A DNA stretch of 14,468 nucleotides from an uncultured Selenomonadales bacterium (GTDB taxonomy: Bacteria; Bacillota; Negativicutes; Selenomonadales; Selenomonadaceae). The notes under the pieces were generated by a model, which saw nothing but the letters and a program-made list of their open reading frames with translations, made no database searches and was not told the origin of the DNA. This document shows, in pieces, positions 1-7,412 of this stretch. A program made the position numbers and the translations under genes. Location of the stretch: the NCBI GenBank assembly GCA_947167555.1, contig CAMVIO010000027.1, forward strand, positions 1-14,468, written 5' to 3'. The stretch's first letter is position 1; every line of letters begins with the position of its first letter.

Positions 1-2
1 TT

Positions 3-1139
3 AAACGGCAGGGTTATAAGGCCTGTGTGGTCAAGCAGGAGGGCACATGGCTCGCTTATGCCAGGAGTGATGTGAACGCGTCTCTGTCCGCTAACGAGCA
101 TTTTCTCAATGAATACTCCAAGGATCTTTTCCCGCTGGTGTCTGTAGTAATTCCTACATGGTGCCGACCGGAATATTTCAAGATTGCCTTGGACAGCGTA
201 TTGGCGCAGACATACAGGAATCTTGATATTTTCATTACGGATAACAGCCCCGACGACCGCACGGAAGAATTGATGCGGTCGTATTTGGAAAAATATCCGT
301 GGATTCAATATGAGCATCACGCGGACTATACGGCAGCTCAAAATTGGGGAACGGCGATCAATTACAACAATCCTCGTGCGGAATATGTAAACTGGTTGAT
401 GGATGACGATGTATTCATGCCTGAAAAAATAGCAGAAATGATTTCCTGTTATATGTTCAATCCTGGCGTTTCGTTGGTCACGTCTTATCGCCAGTTGATT
501 GATGCAGATGGAAATCTGTTGCCCGACAAGGAGTCCACTGCGCCTATTGCGGATCAAACAAAACGCTTCCCAGGTAAATTCCTCGGCAACCAAACGCTTA
601 CTCTAATCGGGAACTTCGTCGGAGAGCCGACAACGGCATTGATTCCCAAAAAATTGATGAAAAACGGGAAACTGGGCTGGACGGGAACCGAGGGGCGATA
701 TCTACTGTCGGATGTGCCGACATGGTTGAATTTGATGGAACAGGGGGATGTAATCTATATTCGAAAGCCTTTGAGCCAATTTCGCCAGCATTCGGGGCAG
801 GAGCAGAAAGGCTTTGGCACGATTTTCCGAGTCATGGTCAACTGGGCGATTGAAATCCGCTATGCATGGGAGAGAAAGGTTTTTCTTGAAACGGAATGGG
901 ACCTGCGGACGGCGATTTTCAACTGGGTGAAAACGGCGTCCAAAAACATTTCCGCATATCAGGAGGAGAAGCCGGAGCTTTCGCCGGATGACGCGAATGA
1001 TTTGCGGGTTTTGGAGAAGGTCATGGTGGGCATGACCTCAGCGGTAGTAAACGGATACACCTTTGATTTTTGTGAGGAATTGGACTCCGATGAAGTTCAT
1101 ATCGCGGCAAGGGAAAAAGCCGTTGCATGTGGGGAATAA
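3..1139 (+). CDS. Glycosyltransferase, GT-A fold family 2, 5' end cut by the window edge
   Basis: The frame is open to the left edge, so the start lies outside the window. A GTG at 27 is possible, but the residues before it (GYKACVVKQ) read as real protein. That suggests this is the C-terminal part of a larger glycosyltransferase, perhaps with a second catalytic domain upstream. Numbering from the GTG, the GT-A domain begins near residue 35 (FPLVSVVIPTW). It continues through ALDSVLAQTY and ITDNSPDD to the acidic metal/nucleotide-binding motif LMDDDVF at 124-130. About 170 residues without a recognised domain follow. Known for the family: transfer of a sugar from a nucleotide donor to a glycan or protein. 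Inference: as the first gene before sugar-nucleotide genes, it may attach the sugar made by this locus. No membrane segments are seen, so it is probably cytoplasmic. The next gene starts 3 nt after the stop. Confidence 0.85.
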   Translation, partial: KRQGYKACVVKQEGTWLAYARSDVNASLSANEHFLNEYSKDLFPLVSVVIPTWCRPEYFKIALDSVLAQTYRNLDIFITDNSPDDRTEELMRSYLEKYPWIQYEHHADYTAAQNWGTAINYNNPRAEYVNWLMDDDVFMPEKIAEMISCYMFNPGVSLVTSYRQLIDADGNLLPDKESTAPIADQTKRFPGKFLGNQTLTLIGNFVGEPTTALIPKKLMKNGKLGWTGTEGRYLLSDVPTWLNLMEQGDVIYIRKPLSQFRQHSGQEQKGFGTIFRVMVNWAIEIRYAWERKVFLETEWDLRTAIFNWVKTASKNISAYQEEKPELSPDDANDLRVLEKVMVGMTSAVVNGYTFDFCEELDSDEVHIAAREKAVACGE

Positions 1140-1142
1140 CCT

Positions 1143-2255
1143 ATGAAACAGGAAAAAATTCTCGTTACGCGTCCTTCTATGCCGGCGTTTGACGAATACA
1201 TGAAAGAAGTCCGAGACATTTGGAATTCTCGGTGGCTGACCAATATGGGGGAAAAACATCGGGAATTACAGGCGTCACTAAGGAAATATTTCGATGTCGA
1301 TGGCGTTGAGTTGTTCACGAACGGGCACATGGCGCTGGAGCTTTCCTTGCAGGCCATGAACCTGCAAGGGGAAGTTATCACGACTCCGTTCACCTTTGCT
1401 TCGACCACCCATGCCATTGTGCGGAACGGGTTAACGCCGGTGTTTTGCGATATTGACCCGACGGACTTCACGATTGACGTCACGAAGCTGGAACGGCTGA
1501 TAACCGATCGGACCACGGCCATCATGCCGGTTCATGTCTACGGGAATGTATGTAATGTCGAGGAAATCGACCGTATCGCGAAAAAATATGGGTTGAAGGT
1601 CATTTACGACGCGGCGCACGCGTTTGGAGTACGATACAAAAATAAAAACATCGCGGCTTTTGGCGACGTTTCCTGTTTCAGCTTCCACGCGACGAAAGTG
1701 TTCCATACGATTGAAGGCGGCGCGGCCTGCTTCCGGGACCCGGAGCTCGGCGCCGAGCTGTATCGACTGAAAAACTTCGGCATCCGCGGACCGGAATGCG
1801 TGGACGGCGTCGGCGCGAACGCGAAGATGAACGAATTCTGTGCGGCGATGGGAATCTGCAATCTGCGGCATATCGACGATGCCCTTGCTAAACGGAAAGC
1901 GGTTGCGGAACGCTATCGCGAAAATCTCTCCGATGTGGACGGCTTGCAATTGAATCCTGTGCAGAAAGACGTTACACCGAATTACGCTTACTTCCCCATA
2001 CTGATCAACGAAAACCGCTTCGGCACGAGCCGGAACGAAGTCTTTGACGCATTGGCGCAAGCGGGGATTGGAGCGAGAAAATATTTCTATCCGCTGACAA
2101 ATACGTTTGATTGTTTCCACGGAAAATTTGATGTCAATGCTACACCGACGGCTTTGCATATCAGCAAACGAGTGTTGACATTGCCGTTGTATGAGGAACT
2201 GGCGCTGAAAGATTTGGATCGAATCTGCAAGATTGTACTGGAATGCAGGAGGTAA
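1143..2255 (+). CDS. DegT/DnrJ/EryC1/StrS PLP-dependent sugar aminotransferase (VioA-like)
   Basis: This is a 370-residue enzyme of normal family length. It moves an amino group, usually from glutamate, onto a keto-deoxysugar nucleotide. Visible hallmarks are the substrate/PLP loop FTNGHMALEL near 58-67, TPFTFAST at 81-88, IYDAAHAFG with D156 (which contacts the PLP ring nitrogen), and SFHATKVFHTIEGG with K185 as the Schiff-base lysine. The SFHATK and EGG context is typical of the dTDP-4-amino-4,6-dideoxyglucose (viosamine) and dTDP-3-amino-hexose branch (VioA/FdtB). The exact position of amination cannot be fixed by eye. A GGGGAA ribosome-binding site overlaps the stop of the previous gene. 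The nucleotidyltransferase and dehydratase needed to make the keto-sugar are not in the window and would have to be encoded elsewhere. The following PglD-like gene fits as the next step on the new amine. Confidence 0.93.
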   Translation: MKQEKILVTRPSMPAFDEYMKEVRDIWNSRWLTNMGEKHRELQASLRKYFDVDGVELFTNGHMALELSLQAMNLQGEVITTPFTFASTTHAIVRNGLTPVFCDIDPTDFTIDVTKLERLITDRTTAIMPVHVYGNVCNVEEIDRIAKKYGLKVIYDAAHAFGVRYKNKNIAAFGDVSCFSFHATKVFHTIEGGAACFRDPELGAELYRLKNFGIRGPECVDGVGANAKMNEFCAAMGICNLRHIDDALAKRKAVAERYRENLSDVDGLQLNPVQKDVTPNYAYFPILINENRFGTSRNEVFDALAQAGIGARKYFYPLTNTFDCFHGKFDVNATPTALHISKRVLTLPLYEELALKDLDRICKIVLECRR

Positions 2256-2265
2256 TAAAATAACA

Positions 2266-2907
2266 ATGAAGCATTTGATCATTATCGGAGTCGGCGGCTT
2301 CGCCCGCGAGGTCCATTGGCACGCACAGGGCTCCATAGGATATGGTGAGGAATGGGATATCAAGGGATTCCTCGACGGCGACATAAAGCTGGAAGCGCGG
2401 GAATACGAAAAATTGCCGTTACCGCTTTTGGGCGACGTGGAAAGTTATGAGGTGCAGCCGGATGACGTGTTTGTTTGTTCAATTGCCGACTGTGCTGCCC
2501 GAGTAAGACTTGTGGGAATCATGACGAAAAAAGGAGCGCAATTTATCAGCCTTGTTCACCGTAAAGCATTGGTCGCACCGACAGCCGCTATGGGCGTTGG
2601 ATGTATTGTAACGCCGGATTGCAAATTGATGCCGGATACGCGCATCGGCAATCATGTCATCATGAATATTGCTGCTACCTTAGGTCATGATGCGCAAGCC
2701 GGTGATTTTTGCAGTATGATGGGGAGTTCTGGGCTGATGGGATACGCGGTGGCGGGTCAACGTGTCTATTTAGGGACGGCGGCTTCCGCTTTGCCTCATG
2801 CCGTAATCGAAGACGATGCTTTTGTGGGGGAATGGAGCGTTGTTTTCAAGAGAGTCAAGCGAGGACGGAAAGTATTTGGCAATCCGGCGCTTCCAATCGA
2901 CGAATAA
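2266..2907 (+). CDS. PglD/VioB-like sugar O/N-acyltransferase, left-handed beta helix
   Basis: The protein has 213 residues from the ATG at 2266. AGGAGG at 2247-2252 favours this start over an upstream in-frame TTG at 2233, which lies inside the preceding gene. The N-terminus has the small Rossmann-like nucleotide-sugar-binding domain of the PglD/NeuD family (LIIIGVGGFAREV, 4-16). From about residue 100 there are hexapeptide-type repeats forming a left-handed beta helix. H141 in the TLGHD motif corresponds to the catalytic base His of PglD. The C-terminus is short (GNPALP). Family role: N-acylation of a 4-amino-deoxysugar nucleotide, normally with acetyl-CoA. In this setting the donor could instead be an acyl thioester from one of the neighbouring carrier proteins, as proposed for VioB-type enzymes; that is inference. 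The substrate is probably the product of the preceding aminotransferase. Confidence 0.9.
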   Translation: MKHLIIIGVGGFAREVHWHAQGSIGYGEEWDIKGFLDGDIKLEAREYEKLPLPLLGDVESYEVQPDDVFVCSIADCAARVRLVGIMTKKGAQFISLVHRKALVAPTAAMGVGCIVTPDCKLMPDTRIGNHVIMNIAATLGHDAQAGDFCSMMGSSGLMGYAVAGQRVYLGTAASALPHAVIEDDAFVGEWSVVFKRVKRGRKVFGNPALPIDE

Positions 2908-2983
2908 AAATTGTTTGCAGAGGCTTTTCCGCCTTCGCTATAAATGAACCGTTGAAGCGGTTACAAAAAAGGAGTTGTTCAAT

Positions 2984-3205
2984 ATGACAGAACAGGAGTT
3001 TATCAAAAAAATGGTAGACATCATGGACACGGAAGACGAAATCACGATGGATACCGCGCTGGAGGAAATCGAAGAATGGGACTCGCTGAGTCATGTTGGC
3101 TTCCTGTCGCTTTGCGCCAGTACGGCGAAGACAAAGGTGAACGCGGCAGAAGTAAGAAAGGCGGAAACGATGCGCAATCTTTACGAGCTTTTAACGAGGG
3201 AATAA
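2984..3205 (+). CDS. Acyl/peptidyl carrier protein 1
   Basis: A 73-residue acidic, helical carrier protein. The 4'-phosphopantetheine attachment motif is EEWDSLS, with S34 as the modified serine. The ATG at 2984 follows AAGGAG (2969-2974) at a 9-nt spacing. An upstream in-frame TTG would overlap this site and is unlikely. The 76-nt gap before it is the longest in the first half of the operon and holds only a weak AACCG/CGGTT stem. It is closely related to carrier protein 3 at 10594: both begin MTE-EF and share EWDSLS at the same residue numbers and an AEVRKA/ADVRKA block. The two are probably duplicates. KAS III genes follow after 4 nt, so its likely role is to carry the growing short acyl chain for those synthases. 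A phosphopantetheinyl transferase must act from elsewhere. Confidence 0.88.
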   Translation: MTEQEFIKKMVDIMDTEDEITMDTALEEIEEWDSLSHVGFLSLCASTAKTKVNAAEVRKAETMRNLYELLTRE

Positions 3206-3209
3206 AGAA

Positions 3210-4253
3210 ATGAAAGGTTTTATTGAAAATGTGGGGATTGACTGCCTGACGGCGACTGTCGCCAAGAACCGTATATCAATGGTGGAACGCTGTAAGGATT
3301 CTATTCCTCCAAAACGTTTGGCGCGTCTTAGTAAAGGCGTGGGCATTTCATATCTTAGCTATGCTGATCCGAAAATCTGCACATCCGACCTCTGTGTAGA
3401 GGCGGCGGAGCGGCTTTTCTCAAACGGAGAGAAAAAAGAGGAAATCGGAGCCGTCATTTTCATCACGCAATCCCCAGACTATCTTGTTCCTGCTACAAGT
3501 TATGTGATTCAGCATCGGTTGGGCCTTGGAACGGACATTTTGGCTTTCGATATTAATCTCGGGTGCTCCGGTTTTACTTATGGTATCTATATCGCTGCTA
3601 CACTGCTTCAAAATATCGAGAAAAAGGTATTACTGCTTGCGGGAGATGTTGTCGGAAAGTGCCATCCAGCTAAGAGTTTGACGTTTCTCCCATTGATTGG
3701 GGATGGAGGTTCGGCAGCAATTATTAGCCGGAGGTCGCCGGAACTGTCACGAAAAATATTTTACGATATTGCTAGCTACGGCGATAAATATCAATGTATC
3801 ATTGCTCCACGGGGTGGCGCAAGAGAAGAGAAAACTCGTGATGAGCATGGAGAGATTTTACCCGAACCGGAGAATTATACAATAATGGATGGCATGGAAG
3901 TGACGAATTTTTCGGAATATGAGACAGTAGATAGTATGCGTTCAGTCCTTGATGTCGGAGGACTGTCGACAGACGGAGTAGAGATTGCTGTTTGTCATCA
4001 GGCCAATTTAATGCTTGTCTCGACGTTGGCGAAAAAGTTAGGGCTTCCAAGCGAAAAGGTGCCATTTGCTTCAGGCGAAATTGGAAATACAGATTCCGCA
4101 TCAATTCCGGTTTGCATTTCCGAACTTGCCCGTCGAGGGGAATGGAAACCATATCGGCATGCACTTTTGTGCGGCTTTGGCGTCGGAATGTCGGTTGCTT
4201 CTCTGTTGATGGACATGAGTGATACGCATGTATTACCGACTGGAGAAGTATAA
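3210..4253 (+). CDS. 3-oxoacyl-ACP synthase III (KAS III) paralogue A
   Basis: A 347-residue thiolase-fold condensing enzyme of the FabH type, slightly longer than the usual 310-330. All three catalytic residues are present: C119 in NLGCSGF, H263 in CHQAN, and N293 in GNTDSAS. The GDGGSA segment (164-169) matches the conserved GDGAGA of FabH. Family chemistry is a decarboxylative Claisen condensation of an acyl starter with malonyl-ACP; some relatives only transfer acyl groups. A ribosome-binding site GAGGG (3196-3200) lies within the end of the carrier gene, suggesting coupled translation. It is a tandem paralogue of the next gene: I hand-count 78 identities in the first 120 residues. The neighbours point to making a short 3-oxoacyl group for glycan decoration and not to housekeeping fatty acid synthesis. 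The starter cannot be read from the sequence. Confidence 0.93.
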   Translation: MKGFIENVGIDCLTATVAKNRISMVERCKDSIPPKRLARLSKGVGISYLSYADPKICTSDLCVEAAERLFSNGEKKEEIGAVIFITQSPDYLVPATSYVIQHRLGLGTDILAFDINLGCSGFTYGIYIAATLLQNIEKKVLLLAGDVVGKCHPAKSLTFLPLIGDGGSAAIISRRSPELSRKIFYDIASYGDKYQCIIAPRGGAREEKTRDEHGEILPEPENYTIMDGMEVTNFSEYETVDSMRSVLDVGGLSTDGVEIAVCHQANLMLVSTLAKKLGLPSEKVPFASGEIGNTDSASIPVCISELARRGEWKPYRHALLCGFGVGMSVASLLMDMSDTHVLPTGEV

Positions 4254-4270
4254 GGAGGAGAGCCATTGCC

Positions 4271-5311
4271 ATGATTGGTACGATCAAAGACGTGGGAATC
4301 GATTGTTTGACGGCAACCGTTTCAAAGACACGAATACCAGTGTCGGAGAGATGTTCGGGATTGGTATCTGAAAAAAAGGCGGCGCGCCTCGCAAAAGATA
4401 CTGGTTTTACACGACTGAGCGTCACAGCACCGGGGATTTGTACGTCTGATCTTTGTGTGGAGGCGGCGGAGCGGCTTTTTTCCGATGGTACAAAACGAGA
4501 AGATATTGGAGCCATTATTTTTATTACACAGACGCCGGATTATCCGGCGCCTGCAACCAGTTATATTATGCAACAGCGGTTAGGTCTCCAGACAGACGTG
4601 ATGGCCTTCGATATCAGTCTTGGTTGTTCGGGGTTCGTTTATGGTGTCTATGTCGCCGCGTCAATGTTGTCGAATTTGACGAAAAAAGTGTTGTTGCTTG
4701 CGGGGGATGTTGTTCAGGATTTTATGCCGGGGGATATTGCAGGACGCGCAATCAACGGCGCGGCTGGAGCGGCGGCAATCATCGCGCGGCGTGAGGTAGC
4801 AATGGAGCGACGGATTGATTACAATATCACCAGTTATGGCGCCAAATACCGTATACTGATGATGCCGCGCGGTGGTGCACGAGCACCGAGACTTACCAAC
4901 GAACATGGGGAGTTTTTGCCAATCGAAGATAATTTTTCTATGATGGACGGCGCAGAAGTCATGAATTTTTCCGCTTATGAAACGTATGATAATGTCTGTG
5001 CTCTTTTGGAGTATTTACACATTGGAGCGAATGAACTTGACTGCGCGTTTTTGCATCAGGCCAATTTGGCAATCGTGGATGCGCTTCGGGACCGCTTGGG
5101 GATTTTGCCGGAAAAAGCTCCGTTTGCCTCTGGAAAAGTCGGAAACACGAGTTCGGCTACGATTCCTGTGTGCATGGCGGAGTTGAAAAGGGAAGACAAA
5201 TATGTACCGCCGAAAAAAGCACTGTTGTCTGGCTTCGGTATTGGGATGTCTGTGGCTACGATGGTGATGGACCTTAGTGAAACGAGAGTATTAGAAACAG
5301 GTGCATTATGA
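4271..5311 (+). CDS. 3-oxoacyl-ACP synthase III (KAS III) paralogue B
   Basis: A 346-residue tandem paralogue of the preceding gene. The triad is intact: C119 in SLGCSGF, H262 in LHQAN, N292 in GNTSSAT. Divergence is concentrated in the middle. Paralogue A has GDGGSA where this protein has GAAGAA (163-168), so the aspartate conserved in FabH-type enzymes is lost, and one residue is deleted just before it. The active site looks competent but substrate handling may differ. The ATG at 4271 is preceded by AAGGAGG (4252-4258), which overlaps the stop of paralogue A. Its last 4 nt (ATGA) overlap the next gene's start. Possible roles are a second elongation step, an alternative starter, or an obligate partner subunit for paralogue A, since KAS III enzymes are dimers. 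These options are inference. Confidence 0.92.
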   Translation: MIGTIKDVGIDCLTATVSKTRIPVSERCSGLVSEKKAARLAKDTGFTRLSVTAPGICTSDLCVEAAERLFSDGTKREDIGAIIFITQTPDYPAPATSYIMQQRLGLQTDVMAFDISLGCSGFVYGVYVAASMLSNLTKKVLLLAGDVVQDFMPGDIAGRAINGAAGAAAIIARREVAMERRIDYNITSYGAKYRILMMPRGGARAPRLTNEHGEFLPIEDNFSMMDGAEVMNFSAYETYDNVCALLEYLHIGANELDCAFLHQANLAIVDALRDRLGILPEKAPFASGKVGNTSSATIPVCMAELKREDKYVPPKKALLSGFGIGMSVATMVMDLSETRVLETGAL

Positions 5312-6069
5312 GTGAAGTAAAATTTGATTTTACAGGGAAAAATTTTGTAGTTGTTGGTGCTTCATCTGGAATGGGGCGCCAAACGGCGTTCGAACTTGCA
5401 GAGTCAGGAGCCCATGTGTTGGCAATTGCGCGGAACGCGGCACGGCTTTCGGCTGTGCGTGATAAGTATCCCAATTTGATTGAAACGGCGCAAATAGATG
5501 TGACGAATGCATCAGATGATCAATGGACTGATTTAATCAGCTTATTTGTGAGAAGACATGGAAAACTCCATGGTGCAGTGTATACTGCAGGGACGACAGG
5601 GACAACATCGTTGCGTTTACACGACGGCGTGGATGCCAGAAATATCATGGAAACAGGTTTTTGGGGCGCAATGAAGAGCTTAGAGATTACGACAAAAAAG
5701 AAATATTCCCATGAAGGAGCAGCTTATGTCGTGTTTTCTTCTATAGCCGCTTATGGTGGAGGGCGTGGAATGTTGGTGTATTCTGGGACGAAAGCAGCGG
5801 TGCAAGCAGCTGTACATTCCATAGCGAGGGAGATTAGCGAGCGCAAACAACGAATTAATAGTATCAGCCCCGGTTGGGTAGAGACGGAAATGACGGAAAA
5901 CTATTTGGAGCATATGGGGCAATCTTCTCAGGAGATTTCTGGCGGATGTTTTGGCAAAGGCAAACCGAGAGATGTAACTGGAATGGTCCTGTTTTTGCTT
6001 AGCGACAGAGCCTCATGGATTACAGGTGTGGATTTCATTGTTGACGGTGGATGTATGTTTGGAACATAA
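5308..6069 (+). CDS. Short-chain dehydrogenase/reductase, FabG-like (SDR 1)
   Basis: A 253-residue classical SDR. The cofactor motif GASSGMG is at 17-23, the catalytic serine lies in VFSSIAA (S144/S145), and the active-site YSGTK gives Y158 and K162. The C-terminus has the usual WITGVDFIVDGG. It probably reduces the 3-oxoacyl-carrier product of the two KAS III enzymes to a 3-hydroxyacyl chain with NAD(P)H, because it overlaps the second synthase by ATGA and so is translationally coupled. Two departures are seen. The usual NAG motif is TAG (94-96). The Asn of the SDR catalytic tetrad, present as N109 in SDR 2 of this window (IMDVNFF), is G117 here (IMETGFW). Activity may therefore be altered. 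A role acting directly on a sugar is possible but less likely. Confidence 0.88.
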   Translation: MSEVKFDFTGKNFVVVGASSGMGRQTAFELAESGAHVLAIARNAARLSAVRDKYPNLIETAQIDVTNASDDQWTDLISLFVRRHGKLHGAVYTAGTTGTTSLRLHDGVDARNIMETGFWGAMKSLEITTKKKYSHEGAAYVVFSSIAAYGGGRGMLVYSGTKAAVQAAVHSIAREISERKQRINSISPGWVETEMTENYLEHMGQSSQEISGGCFGKGKPRDVTGMVLFLLSDRASWITGVDFIVDGGCMFGT

Positions 6070-6118
6070 CCGATGTAAGAGCATCGATGTTCGTTTGTTG
6101 AATGGAAAGGATCAGATT

Positions 6119-6355
6119 ATGAAAAAAGTAATCGATATTTTACAGGAACTTCGTCCGGAGTTTGATTTTACGACGAATGAGGACTATATCGAGGATGGGA
6201 TGCTCGATTCTTTTGACGTGGTATCTTTGGTCTCTATGATGGACAAGGAATACGGGATTTCCATCAAAGGACGCGAGATCGTTCCGGAGAATTTTTCGAG
6301 CCTTGCGAAAATCCAGGCGCTTGTCAAAAAGTATGGTGTAACCGATGAAGTTTAA
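6119..6355 (+). CDS. Acyl carrier protein 2
   Basis: A 78-residue carrier protein with the pantetheinylation motif GMLDSFDVV (S31). DSF in place of DSL, together with the preceding EDG-LDS context, recalls the D-alanyl carrier (DltC) type and other discrete secondary-metabolism carriers more than FabD/FabH-type AcpP. It differs clearly from carriers 1 and 3. The ATG at 6119 has AAAGG (6106-6110) at an 8-nt spacing. The frame extends further upstream, but the additional residues overlap SDR 1 and look like non-coding read-through. A small CGATG/CATCG hairpin sits at 6071-6086 in the 49-nt gap before it. The last 11 nt overlap the start of the third KAS III, implying tight translational coupling and suggesting that the two form a dedicated carrier and synthase pair. 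Confidence 0.87.
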   Translation: MKKVIDILQELRPEFDFTTNEDYIEDGMLDSFDVVSLVSMMDKEYGISIKGREIVPENFSSLAKIQALVKKYGVTDEV

Positions 6356-7409
6356 GTTTCATGGCAAGCGCATCGGCGGTATTTTGACCGTTATCCCGAA
6401 GAACGTCAGGACCTTCGAGGAGGAAATGGGGAACTACACGGCGACGAACGCCCGTATGAAGCGCATGAAGGAAGTCATGGGCTACGGTGAGCATCGAATC
6501 GTCGAGCCTGATACTTGCGTTTCGGATATGGCGGTATTCGGCGCGGAGCAGCTTTTTGCGCGCGGACTTGTAAAAAAGGACGAGATTGGCGCGTTGCTTC
6601 TCGTAACAGATTCCCCCGACCACTTCCTGCCGCCGACAAGCAATATCATCCAAGGCCGGCTGGGGCTTTCCGAAGACGTGTATTGCCTTGATATGATTCA
6701 AGGCTGCTCGGGCTATGTCATTGGACTTTTGCAGGCATTCCAGTTATTGGAGCAGTTAAGGGATAAAAAAGTCCTGTTGATTGTCGGCACAGCCTTAAGC
6801 CGGAAGGTGTCGCCAAAGGATCGGAAAACGTATCCGCTGGTAGGAGACGCCGTTTCTGTTTCCATTGTGGAGAATTGTGCCGAAGCGACGAACATTTATG
6901 CTGAAATGCGAATGGACGGAACAAGGGCCGACGCATTGATGATTCCAGCTGGAGGTTTTCGTATGCCCTGTACCCCGGAAACGGCCGTCGAACACGAAGA
7001 CGAGGACGGCAATATCCGCTCATTGGACAATATCGTGATGAAGGGCGGCGAAGTGTTTAATTTCATGCAGGTGGATGTACCGCCGCTGATTGAGGGTATT
7101 TTACAGACAGCGGGCAAGACGAAGGAAGAAATCGACTGGTTTCTGTTTCACCAGCCCAATAAGTTCATGGTGGAAAAGTTGGCGGACGAACTGGAAATCC
7201 CTCGGGAAAAAATGCCGAGCAATATTGTCTCGCATTTTGGCAACTCTTCCGGTGCGACGATTCCGACAAATATCTGCTCCAATCTTGCGGACAGGGTCTG
7301 TGAGCAATCCTTTGACGTTTGCCTTTCGGGCTTCGGCGTAGGACTGGCGTGGGGCGCAATCGTCATGAAGATAGGACCGCTTCGCTTCTGCGAATTTGCG
7401 GAGTATTGA
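6345..7409 (+). CDS. 3-oxoacyl-ACP synthase III (KAS III) paralogue C
   Basis: A 354-residue KAS III-type condensing enzyme, more distant from the tandem pair. The triad is C121 (IQGCSGY), H269 (LFHQPN) and N300 (HFGNSSGAT). The FabH glycine/aspartate segment reads VGDAVSVSI (166-174), keeping the aspartate. An N-terminal stretch (about 20-55) rich in charged residues differs from paralogues A and B. The start codon lies inside the end of carrier protein 2, which overlaps it by 11 nt, so the two are probably made in equal amounts and may work together. An SDR follows after 3 nt, giving a second carrier/synthase/reductase set. Its acyl substrate is unknown. It could extend the product of the first set, or supply a different acyl group. 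Confidence 0.92.
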   Translation: MKFKFHGKRIGGILTVIPKNVRTFEEEMGNYTATNARMKRMKEVMGYGEHRIVEPDTCVSDMAVFGAEQLFARGLVKKDEIGALLLVTDSPDHFLPPTSNIIQGRLGLSEDVYCLDMIQGCSGYVIGLLQAFQLLEQLRDKKVLLIVGTALSRKVSPKDRKTYPLVGDAVSVSIVENCAEATNIYAEMRMDGTRADALMIPAGGFRMPCTPETAVEHEDEDGNIRSLDNIVMKGGEVFNFMQVDVPPLIEGILQTAGKTKEEIDWFLFHQPNKFMVEKLADELEIPREKMPSNIVSHFGNSSGATIPTNICSNLADRVCEQSFDVCLSGFGVGLAWGAIVMKIGPLRFCEFAEY

Positions 7410-7412
7410 GCG

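Noticed and set aside
1431..2384. A 317-codon open frame on the - strand across the aminotransferase
   Set aside because: It lies opposite a well-conserved PLP enzyme, has no recognisable motif, and is rich in His/Arg/Phe as expected from the antisense of this coding sequence.
2908..2983. A stem AACCG/CGGTT before carrier 1 as a terminator
   Set aside because: The stem is only 5 bp, without a T run, and the operon continues directly after it.
3210..7409. Reading the KAS III and SDR genes as a housekeeping fatty acid synthesis (fab) cluster
   Set aside because: There is no fabD, fabF, fabZ, fabK or acc gene, the synthases are over-long and divergent, and sugar-modifying genes flank them.
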